From: Adenophora triphylla var. japonica
Lineage: Eukaryota; Streptophyta; Magnoliopsida; Asterales; Campanulaceae
NCBI GenBank assembly: GCA_022495995.1
Contig: JAFEMH010002604.1
Location: 62,001-126,000, forward strand
Reading direction: 5' to 3'
DNA length: 64,000 bases
Below are positions 54,669 through 64,000 of this stretch, in pieces. How positions within the stretch are numbered: position 1 is the stretch's first letter; the number at the start of each line of letters is the position of its first letter. The notes under the pieces are model-generated. The model made no database searches, was not told the origin of the DNA, and saw nothing but the letters and a program-made list of their open reading frames with translations. The position numbers and the translations under genes are program-made.

Positions 54669-56661
54669 TGTCACCCGATTTTTTTTAAATCAACGGAGTC
54701 GCCACGCCATTTTTAGTTTAAGGTCCAAAACTAAAAAAATGCCTAAAATTAGAGAAAATGAGTTCGGAGGTCACGTTACATTCCGGGAAGAACGTTTGGC
54801 GTTCACCCGGAAGGCCTCGTATGACGAGTCTTCCTCACTTGAAACTTTTTGTTGTGTGTGTGTGTGTTTTAAAAAAAAAGACTTTCTTAAAAAGGAGTTT
54901 TCTAAAAATAACAGAAATTCTAGGGACTGAACTCAAAAACAGTTAGGAAAACAGTGATTAAACTTAAAATAACAGAAAACTGGAAACTGTTTGCAGAAGA
55001 CAAAGTCATTCGCGTGGATGAGACTATAGTGCAGTCTTATCCGCGCGGATAGCCCTGCAGTGTCAATATTTTTACAGTTTCCAGTTTAGTCACTGTAATT
55101 TCCAGAAAGTTAACTGGATTTACAGGACTTAACTTGAAATGTAACTGAAAACAGAAAATGAAGGAATTGTATGGATTTTTGGCATCCATGTTTTGTCCTC
55201 TCTTTCCCTAGACTTTGGTTAGTGGTCATAATTGATGAGTCAACTTAACCAAGCCATCCCAGGGGTATGTTAGGACTTTGAAAACATTTCATTTTCTAGG
55301 GACAAGGGGGATTTTAACATGAAAAGTAAGTTTGACAAGGGAGTTAGGTCAAGATGTATCAACTTTTAGAGGAAGATCTCTAAGTTGGTCATGAGAAGAC
55401 CATCCTTGAGACCTATACTCAAGTGTATCTTATACATCTTGTGTGACCTATTTTGTGAGTCTAGATGATTTTCATCCAAGGAAAGTGTTCCAAGGTGAGC
55501 ATCTTAGACATGGGGAGGGGGATTTACAATGAAATAAGTAATATGGACCTTTCAAAGTGGTCATCTATGGAGATGGACTCCAAGATGACCATACTTTAGG
55601 TCAAAGAAGCAAGTACCAAGGAATGTAAAAGAGGAAATGGGGAATAACATGAAAGTAAGTTTGACAAGGGAGCTAGGTCAAGATGTATCAACTTTTAGAG
55701 GAAGATCTCTAAGTTGGTCATGAGAAGACCATCCTTGAGACCTATACTCAAGTGTATCTTATACATCTTGTGTGACCTATTTTGTGAGTCTAGATGATTT
55801 TCATCCAAGGAAAGTGTTCCAAGGTGAGCATCTTAGACATGGGGAGGGGGATTTACAATGAAATAAGTAATATGGACCTTTCAAAGTGGTCATCTATGGA
55901 GATGGACTCCAAGATGACCATACTTTAGGTCAAAGAAGCAAGTACCAAGGAATGTAAAAGAGGAAATGGGGAATAACATGAAAGTGATTAAAATGTGGAT
56001 TCCATTAGAAGATCATCCATGGAAAGGAATTCCATGGAGATCCTCTTGGATCCTTGGGACAAGAGTCAAAAATACAAGTTGTAAGTAAGACTACATAATT
56101 TAAATATGGAGTAAGTTTGTGAATGAGAGGAATATGAGTAGAGGGAGTGAGGGTTTACCAATTTTCTTGGGTTTGTGTTTAGGGTTTGAAGGATTTAAAA
56201 GCTTAGAGGTAGTTTTGGAGTGGATTTGAGGTTGGACTTGGTGTGGATTTTGAGTTGTGAGGGTGTAAATGGCTATTTGAGAATGGATTTTGACAGCATA
56301 AAAGTGGGTTTTCGTATTTTTTTTGCCTCCTAAAACTGAGAGAGAAGGGATGTATTTATAGGTTGGCTGGATGACAATCTTATTCGCGTGGATAAGATTG
56401 TAGTTACAATCTCATCCGCGCGGACCAGATCAGCAGCGTGCCTGGTCCTGTGCAGAAAGTAGTTTTGGCTTTTTGTTAAATGGTCAATATTCTTTTTTAT
56501 GGGAAATGACAAATTTCCAGCTAGGATTTGTCCATTTTTTTATTCCTAAAAGGTCCTTCCTCGCTCAAATTGTCAAAATAATGTCCAAAATGCCCCTAAA
56601 TGATCATAAATCATTAATTTGGGCTGACGGAACATTAACGACCCAGATTGGGGCACTTACA
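54669..56661 (-). repeat. Gypsy T2 3' LTR (1993 bp)
   Basis: Starts TGTAAGTGCCCCAATC at 56661 after PPT CCGAGGGGCTAC, and ends GGGTGACA at 54669. Palindromic TCCGCGCGGA/TTCGCGTGGA pairs lie at 56386-56427 (upstream of TATA at ~56350) and 55010-55054. It contains a 329-bp tandem duplication. Confidence 0.9.
55322..55979. repeat. 329-bp tandem duplication inside the T2 LTR
   Basis: 55322-55650 and 55651-55979 are identical by eye except GTTAGG versus GCTAGG. The T1 LTR has a single copy of this region, so the duplication is specific to T2 and recent. Confidence 0.95.
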
Positions 56662-56894
56662 GTAGCCCCTCGGTGACGGAACTTCCAGGGGAAGTGGGGT
56701 TGTCGACAAAGTGATGATCCCAATCTGGAAAACTTTTACCTAGATGGGTGAGGAGGTGACCGAGGCGATCGGATGACTGGACCCTTAACGAAAGGATTCC
56801 TACGTATCCCAAGTGATAATCAAGCCGGTCGTAGTTTAGATCTTGCGGGGGAAAGGTGCGGTCAAACGAATGGACCTCCTGCCGCATTTTCGTT

Positions 56895-57130
56895 GTCGAA
56901 GATAGACTCGACTAATGGAGGCGTTGCCGAAGGAAACTCGACTAATGGAGGCATTGCCGAAGGAAACTCGACTAACGGAGGCATTGCTGAAGAAATCTCA
57001 ACTAACGGAGGCGTTGCCGAAGAAAAATAGACTAACGGAGGCGTAGCCGGAGGAAACTCAACTAACGGAGGCGTTGCCGAAGAAAACTTGACTAACGGAG
57101 GCGTTGCTGAAGGAAACTCGCTAAGGAAGA
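56895..57130 (-). repeat. T2 tandem array C, ~30-bp unit, ~8 copies
   Basis: Unit GACTAACGGAGGCGTTGCCG then AAGAAACTC. Counterpart of 33915-34440 in T1, with a shorter unit. Confidence 0.9.
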
Positions 57131-57189
57131 TTCGGGCTTACAATAACTGTCGGGGTTTATCTGCTAGGGATATGTGTTCTTGGTACTGG

Positions 57190-57745
57190 CTTACAATGAT
57201 GGCCGAGATTGAAAACGAGGAAGGGAATGAGCTTCCGTTAAGTTTTCATTAAAGGATGGGCTTACGATGACGGCCGGGTTTGAAAACGAGGAAGGGAATG
57301 AGCTTTCGTTAAAGGACGGGCTTACGATGACGGCCGGGTTTGAAAATGAGGAAGGGAATGAGCTTCCGTTAAGTTTTCGTTAAAGGACGGGCTTACGATG
57401 ATGGCCGGGTTTGAAAACATGGAAGGGAATGAGCGTCCATTAAGTTTTCATTAAAGGACGGGCTTACGATGACGGCCGGGTTTGAAAATGAGGAAGGGAA
57501 TGGACTTCCGTTAGGTTTTCGTTAAAGGACGAGCTTATGTTGACGGCCGGGTTTGAAAACGAGGAAGGGAATGAGCTTCCGTTAAGTTTTTGTTAAAGGA
57601 CGGGCTTACGATGACGGTCGAGTTTGAAAACGAGGAAGGGAGTGAGCTTCCATTAAGTTTTCGTTAAAGGACGGGCTTACGATGACGGCCGGGTTTGAAA
57701 ACGAGGAAGGGAATGGACTTCCGTTAGGTTTTCGTTAAAGGATGG
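57190..57745 (-). repeat. T2 tandem array A, ~72-bp unit, ~8 copies
   Basis: Reverse complement of the 32702-33345 unit. The innermost copy joins RT coding DNA directly, at the lysine/glycine-rich IKANGK motif near 57750. Confidence 0.95.
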
Positions 57746-58098
57746 GCCTTTCCGTTAGCCTTGATGACTGTTACGATGTTGGAGAGCCAGGTGGGGTACT
57801 CAATGACCCGCATGAATCCTGCTTTGAGCATCTTCTCAATTTCTTCCTTTACTTGTAATGACCATTTGGGATTGATGTTTCTCAGCTTTTGCTTTACTGG
57901 CTTGACTTCGAGGTCCAATGGTACCCTGTGCTCCACTATGGAGGGATCGAGGCCGGGCATATCCTTGTAAGACGATGCAAAGACGTCCACAAATTCCCTG
58001 AGTAGTTCAGTTAGAGTTGCTTGTTCGGGCCCATCGAAGAAACTGTCAATCTGCGTCTCTTGAGGCTCTTTAACAATTCCCAGATTTACACGAGTCAA
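57746..58098 (-). pseudogene. T2 reverse transcriptase start (truncated)
   Basis: Reads VDVFASSYKDMPGLDPSIVE, HRVPLDLEVKPVKQKLR, VKEEIEKMLKAGFMRVIEYP and TWLSNIVTVIKANGK, the start of a gypsy RT. The following palm motifs (DYRDLN, YxDD), RNase H and integrase are absent, replaced by array A. A frameshift separates this from the PR frame near 58100-58240. Confidence 0.9.
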
Positions 58099-58243
58099 AA
58101 CCTCCTCGGCAGTTTGGGCTCGGTTTTTCTCTTTCTCAACAACCTACTTAAAGATTTCTTTAATGTATTGTTTGTTTAGTGTGTCTGCATCTTTATCTAG
58201 TGAATCATTATTAATCGTTTTTAAGTTACTAGTTAATTTATCA

Positions 58244-60448
58244 TTAGTTAAAGTGGCGATCAGGGGATACTCGGAAAGGTCGATCATTTTCATTTAGAGT
58301 AAAAGGAAGTACAGCATCGGCTACAATTTCATAGTCTTCTGGCGTAAGGCCATCAGACGACTCTAGGGACTCGAATTCGACGACAAAAGACTCAGAGGAC
58401 TTGAGATAGGTGGACACAAGGGGACGAGGGACCAATTCAAGCTTCATGACCATTTCCTCTTTGCTCGCGGATGGACCGGAGAGAGTCTCCCAATTCTTCA
58501 GGGGCATGGTAGACTGCATGACCATGGCTCGGGGATCTAACGGCTTCTATCCTCCTGCTTCGATTACCGCAATCATTTCTTTCACTGAACCCAGGTCGAT
58601 CAGGTCTGGAATGCACACTTCTTCCCCAAACATTTGTTGCATGACGGGACCATCCCATTCATCTAGGGAGATTTCTGGAGTCTTGGCCTTTGGCGTAACA
58701 AGTTCAAACTCAGGTTTTGTGACCTCTTCGACAGTTGGGATGACCTCATTGAGCTTCTCAAACTGCTTTACCAGCTCTGGCACTCCTTTGAAAGTATACT
58801 CACTCTTCATGGTGGTAGTAGCCCCAGGTATATTGGAAAAATCAAGAAACATTCTTTGGACGGAGTTGGCTTTGGTTCCCCTGAACTTGCTGAGATTCTC
58901 CAGTAGCTTCAACCAGCCTTCTGTAGGAGTGGGCTCTTTGACTGTGGCGTTATCTAACTGTGGAGCGCCCTTTATGAAGTAGTCAGTCATGTCAACACCG
59001 AGAGACTTAGGACCGTTGAAATGGACCTTTTTTGCAATAGCTTCCCTCCTTTTTCGAGCAATTTCCTTTTCTTTTGCAATCTCCTCTGAGGTTGGCTTGT
59101 ATCCCAGGCCATGGCGAGTTTTATGTTCCTTCACTTCAATGACCTTGTGAGTCCCTTGTAGGCATTTCCCAAGACCCAGACCAGGCAGGTATTTCATCTT
59201 TCTCATCATCCTCATAACGGGAGGGAACTTGTCTTGTGTGACAGTCAAATCCACATTGCACACTTGAGCTTTAGGAGATTCGACTGTGAAGCCGGTCAGC
59301 ATGAAACCATCTTCATCATGCTTGATTTCCAGGATAGGTATCCCACCTATGTCAGTGCCCTCCAAAGTGACTATGTCTCCATAAATGGTTGTTAGATCCC
59401 CCTCTGAAATGAACTTTACGCACTGATGGAGGCTCGAAGCGACCCCATTGACTTGGTGCAGCCAAGGTCTTCCCAGAATAGCGTTAAAGGTGATTGGGAT
59501 ATCAATGATTTGGAATTCTACGGGTATCATCTTCTTTCCGAACCATAAGTTCAAAGTAGCAGCCCCAAGTACTGTACGAAACGTTGAGTCATAGGCCTTG
59601 ACTGTAAGGGAGGAAGGCTTCAGATCTGTGGACTTGATGCCGAGCAGGCTCATGATCTTTGCTGGGAGGATGTTCATTCCAGACCCTTTGTCAACCAGGA
59701 CCCGAGGGAGGCGTCGTTCGTCTAACTGGACCGTAATGAAGAGAGGCTCATTATGATCAGCTCCAAACTGGGGGAGATCAAGGTCTGTGAAGGTAACTAT
59801 GTTTCCGTAGTGGATGTTCCCAATTAGTTGCACCACGTCATCAGGGGTAGAGTCAATAGGGACCAGAGTTCGGGCCAGGCTTTCCTCCAATTTCATCTTG
59901 TGGGGGTAAGATGAGGTGAGAAAATACCACAGAGAGATGTTGGCTTGAGTCTGTTTCAACTGAGTGAGTACGGGGTCCTCTTTCTCGGGGTCAGGAGTTT
60001 CAACTATCTTGGCATAAGGGTTACGGTTTTCCTTGGGTGCTTGATCTGCTGACTTCTTATTCGTCTTGGGATTACCCTGGTGGATCTGTCCGGATCTGGT
60101 CAACAGGTTTACTTCCCCTTCTGGATTATCTGTTACTTCCTTACAGGCCTCTTTCAATGCTGCTAGGGTCAATGGAGGAGCTTGCTTGGCAACTGACTAC
60201 TGGTTCTGACTGATTTTGTTGCAAGTTTCCCGAAGCTTAGCAATGGTAAGGGGCTGAGCTTGGGGACAGTAAGTACCACTAACTTCTGACTGGGCAGCCT
60301 TCCGGATTGCTTCCCAAGTTACGGGTTTCTGAACCAAGGGTTGCGTCGTCGTTCCTTGAATGGCCCACAGAGCTAGGGCCTCTTTCGGTTCATCCTGATC
60401 ATGGTCTGAATTGTCCCATGCTTGTTTGAGTTTGCCCTCTGTTAGCAT
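58244..60448 (-). pseudogene. T2 protease with G-patch
   Basis: One frame from 60448 to 58244 with two stops (near 60196 and 58546). It holds a linker with LTRSGQIHQ, then a retropepsin-like domain: RVLVDKGSGMNILPAKIMSL (active-site Asp) and ITFNAILGRPWLHQV. A G-patch follows (PGLGLGKCLQG, TRHGLGYKPT), then a long tail and SSDGLTPEDYEIVADAVLPF ahead of RT. In plant gypsy elements this protease cuts Gag-Pol. G-patches after retroviral-type proteases are known in betaretroviruses and some plant elements. Confidence 0.85.
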
Positions 60449-60551
60449 GCAGCAGGAACTATTACCTCCAGGGCTTGGTGGCTTTTCCCCTTCGTCTCCT
60501 CTTTATGCAGCTATCCCGACTGCCTTTTATAATACTCGGCGCTAGAGATTA

Positions 60552-63500
60552 CTATGGCATTCTGTATGGGGGAGCATTAGGTATCATGCCGGTGTCCAGG
60601 ACCTCTCTCAGGGCTGTGATACACTCGGGAAAGGTGACTTCCTCCTTGGTAATCCTGACGAGGATTGTTACTTTGCCTCCGGGTGGGCTTGATCTGACAA
60701 TGGTTACTTTCTCAATGGGGAGGATAGGGGCCAGTCTTCCCTTCTCTAACAGATTTTCAACTATCTGCTTAGATCGGATGCTCGAGAATCCCTTTCTCAA
60801 AGTATGGTAAGGAGTGTTGAATTCCACGACATCTACATATTCAGCCCCAGGAAAGTCCATGGCCTTCATATCTTCGGTTACGTGGTCATCCCCTGAAGTT
60901 TCTTCAATTTTCATACTATCAGCTTCCATCTCATCGTACACCATTTTCCTATCGCTTTTGCAAGCTGGGCAACCACAAGTGAAAGATTAAGAATGCTCAT
61001 TCCTATGGCCCAACATGGCGGCTCGAGATACCTAAGTCCAAATGAGGAGTACTCGGGGTCCGTTTTTGGGTATCGGGGTTATTAAGAAGGCGTCATGTGG
61101 GTCCATGGGTATGAAGGCAACTAGAGTGGCTTCCAGATCCATAACCCTTTTTAGTGATTCCAGGCACTCAATGTGCTCGAGAGGTTTAGCAGTGACTCTC
61201 ACAGCAGTGATGCCGTACATTCTAGGGGAGGAAGAAAGGGATCTAATGGCGTTTACAAACTCATCGTCTGCTGGAGGCTGAAATCTTGCCTTTTCGACCA
61301 GTGCTTCAATGAAATTTCTCCATTCGCCTACTAGTTTTCCATAGGGGACGTTGTGCTCCAAAATCTCAGATCCATATTCTTCTTCAGATGGGTTCGGCTG
61401 CTCCTCATCCTCCAAGGTATTTGGGCATTGACCACAGTCGCATCTAGAGAGGGGCTCAATATCGATGTCAGTTTCCATTAGTTCCTCATCCGCATTTTCT
61501 GGCGGATCTTCGTTGTCACTGGCCGACAACCACCCATTGTGTCTGGTACTCATGCGGTCATTTTCGGCGTGATCGTTCCAAGTCGATTCTGGGTCTTGGG
61601 CCTCAGTTGATTCTTTGCTGTCATCGTCATCACTGTCATCAGAATCGTCATCCCATATTACCCGAACTTCGGCTAAGAGAGAGCGCCGATCATTGTTATC
61701 AGGGGAAGACAAATGCATGCAACCACAGAAGTTGTCATAGGCCCCCAATGCTAGAAGTGGCAATTGCGACTCGGCTTTTCCTCCCAGGAACTGTGGGGGA
61801 AGAGTGAGAGGTGGCGGTACATATTTGATTCCAGGCAGGATATGGAAGCAATCCTCCTCATCTGATCCTTAACCTTCGCTATCATCAGGACTGTATTCGG
61901 CTTCTCCCAGAACCATTTTGCAGAAGTGTATTAGCTCGAGGTTTGCTTCGGCCTCCTTACTAATAAGTCTTAATACGGATGCCCGCCTGAAGCTTTCTTT
62001 CTCTATCCTTCTTGAGTGCTCTAGCCATCTCATGTAAATGGTCTTCTCATAGCTTGAGCTGAATAGCCCCAGTTCTCCAGTGTCAGCTATCTCTTTCTCC
62101 GAGAAGTAGCGAGCTTCATATTCGTGCAAGAAGCTGCTAACATGGGACCAGGGAGGATTAGCCTGTTCATCATTCTCAAGGCTGAGAGGGAATCCACATT
62201 CAGGATCCTCGACGAGGTTAATCATGGGTATTTGGGAGTCCTCGTTTGCTTCCTTGGTTAGCTCGTCATCCAAATATTCCTTGGCGTGAGAGGGCTCTCC
62301 GATTTCAATCATGTTCACCCTGTTGTTGTTTCTAGGGAATGGATTATTGACTGTATTGGGCCCTTCAGGTACCTCCAGCTTTCCCGTTTTAATTAACCCT
62401 CGTATAGCCTTCCTTAGGGTTATACAGTCATCAGTCAGGTGCCAATGGTACTGATGAAAAGCACAGTGTTTAGTAGTGTCCAAAGGGATGTTGGGATCTC
62501 TGGGATGGTAATTGTCCAAAGGCCGGATCAAGCCTTCTTTGACCAGTCCTCTGAAAACTTCGCTCAGGGGCATTCCGAAGTTACTGAACTTTATATTCTG
62601 AGGTTTGGGCATCTCGACTTTCCTTGGCACGAAAGGAGTGGCATTGTTGCAATTCTGACCAGCAAAGATAACAGCTTCTTTCCCCTTGGGCTAGGCAGGA
62701 GCAGGATTAGAAGTAGCGGCCAAATATCAGAAAGTAGGGGCAGCGGCTTGTTGCTGATTGTAAGCCTTCTAAAATTTAGCCCCAGAGCTGACCATGGCAC
62801 GCGGATCTGGATAGGGGAAGTTGCTGAGGGATGCTCTTAAGTGAGGCTTCAAACATGACTGAAAGATGTCCAACTGTTCTTCATCAGAAGGAGGAATGGC
62901 CATTTCACTCAGCTTAAGGTTCCAACGTTTGTAAAAGTCACAAATGTTCTCATCAGGGCGTTGCATAGTTGTTTGCAAGTCTACCCAATTCGTCTCCCAT
63001 TCCAGGTTGGCTTTGTATTTTTCGATGAAGGCGTTGGTGATCTGTTCCCAAGTGGCCCTGGACTCGGGCTTCAACCGTAAGAACCATTTTAGAGCCCCTA
63101 GTTTTAAGGAGAGGCTGAAGTAATAAGCCAACTAATGGTTCGTGCACCCTTTGGCTTTCATGGATAAGGTGTAAGTGTCCAGATGGGTTTTTGGACAGGC
63201 AGTTCCATCAAACAATTCCAAGCTATGCATCACGAACTTGTGGGGTAGAGGCACAATAGAATCAGGATCTGTAGGCCGGAGGGCAGCCTTCTTTCCTGTC
63301 AGCTCGGCAATCTGCGCTTTCATTTCCTTGTGTTGTTCCATGAACCAGGCCAGATGAGGGTCCAGTGGCGGAGCCGGAGCGTTCAAGCTAGTGACTGAGC
63401 TAGAGAGAGGAGTTACCATTGGCGGCACACTAGTAGAAGGTATGGCCGGTCCTGGGATATAGGTGAAAACATGCCCTTGGCCTAAGTTACCCAGAGGAGG

Positions 63501-63901
63501 GTGAGTAGGAGCCTGGGCAAAGGGATAGAACCCAACGGCTTGCTGTTGACTTCCAATTAGCAAAGCGGGTGGTGGCAGACCAGAGGTGGCTGGGTAGTTC
63601 GGCTTCCCAGGGTGAGACTCATAGGTAGGCTTAAATGCGGTTTGCGGCCCTTGGTTACTGAATTGCATGCCTGGCTGCGGTGATGGTGTATAACCGGGAG
63701 GATACTGCGATTCAGGTGATTCTGATGAGACTGGGATGGGGACTTGCTGACCCATTGGACCTTGAGTGAGGAACGGGTTTGGAGAGGTGTCGGGAGCTGC
63801 TAGATCAGTATCATTTTGAGGAGGGACGCCTGGCTGTTGTCCTAAACCAAACTGCGGTGGTGGCATTCCAGATTGTTGTTGTGGCGCTCTGAACTATTAA
63901 T
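60552..63901 (-). pseudogene. T2 Gag (in frame, several nonsense codons)
   Basis: A single reading frame can be followed from about 63901 to 60552 through at least eight stops and no frameshift seen. Order: Gln/Pro/Gly-rich N-terminal part (MPPPQFGLGQQPGVPPQ), HLAWFMEQHKEMKAQIAELT, a gag domain (KWFLRLKPESRATWEQITNA, FYKRWNLKLSEMAIPPSDEE), KHCAFHQYHWHLTDDC with LRKAIRGLIKTGKLEVPEGP, then a long acidic region (DDDSDDSDDDDSKES) and EFNTPYHTLRKGFSSIR. The start is outside the window. Confidence 0.85.
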
Positions 63902-64000
63902 GTGAAGGCCCGGGCTGATCGGTTCCAAACTGCGGTGGGATCCCCACTTGCTGTGGAATTCCAAGGTACCCCCAACCATGGGGAGACACTCCATATTGAT

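Larger units (their letters stand above)
54669..64000 (-). mobile_element. Gypsy T2: LTR, tandem arrays, RT start, PR/G-patch, Gag (runs off window)
   Basis: In element orientation: Gag (from beyond 64000), Gln/Pro-rich region, capsid-like domain, zinc-finger-like block, acidic region, protease with G-patch, a short RT beginning, tandem arrays A and C, PPT, 3' LTR. The rest of RT, RNase H and integrase are absent. The element is inserted in the protease region of Copia-D. The Gag/PR type and PBS family suggest Tat/Ogre-like gypsy (inference). Confidence 0.9.

Overview
The window is plant nuclear DNA, almost certainly from a flowering plant and probably an AT-rich dicot (the lineage is an inference). 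It contains no bacterial-type operons. It is a stack of nested transposable elements: Ty1/copia and Ty3/gypsy LTR retrotransposons with Met-initiator or Tat/Ogre-like primer-binding sites, a CACTA DNA transposon, Mutator-type elements with 9-bp target duplications, Stowaway-like MITEs and a tRNA-derived SINE. I found no intact, confidently recognisable host gene. The one host-like candidate is a small two-exon minus-strand gene at 31.57-32.47 kb, which has an in-frame stop.

Layout. 0.4-10.8 kb: a small Mutator-type MITE, a copia LTR with PBS and a 57-bp tandem array, then a decayed copia pol (Copia-O). Copia-O's RT is split at 2688 by a younger copia (Copia-I, 2688-9614, TSD ATTTA), whose own RT is split by a 582-bp Mutator-type MITE (TSD CACCAAATG). 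12.05-16.83 kb: a very young minus-strand copia (Copia-A, LTRs differing at one base by eye). 19.5-28.9 kb: another very young minus-strand copia (Copia-B) lacking the RT YVDD region and split by a 4955-bp CACTA element. 28.96-31.03 kb: Stowaway-like MITEs, one split by a 1439-bp Mutator-type element carrying exon-like DNA.

32.7-36.5 kb and 54.7-64.0 kb (opposite strands) hold two members of one gypsy family in which the pol downstream of the start of RT is replaced by tandem arrays (visible directly in the second; only arrays and 3' LTR remain in the first). 36.6-52.5 kb is a mosaic of gypsy LTRs (one a clean solo LTR with TSD AGTAG) and two related minus-strand copias with long leaders (C1, C2). 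C2 sits inside the RT of a further copia (D), which is also cut by a SINE and by the second tandem-array gypsy.

The most unusual pattern spans several families. The long-LTR elements, both copia and gypsy, carry family-specific GC-rich palindromes just upstream of the LTR TATA box. In several families the same palindrome recurs further downstream in the transcribed leader or 3' LTR portion as a pair about three helical turns apart. One core, TGTCACGCGAC, is shared by a copia and by gypsy LTRs.

All coding regions here are retroelement proteins (Gag, protease, integrase, RT, RNase H). Every one is broken by stops, frameshifts, deletions or insertions, so any mobility would have to be supplied in trans.
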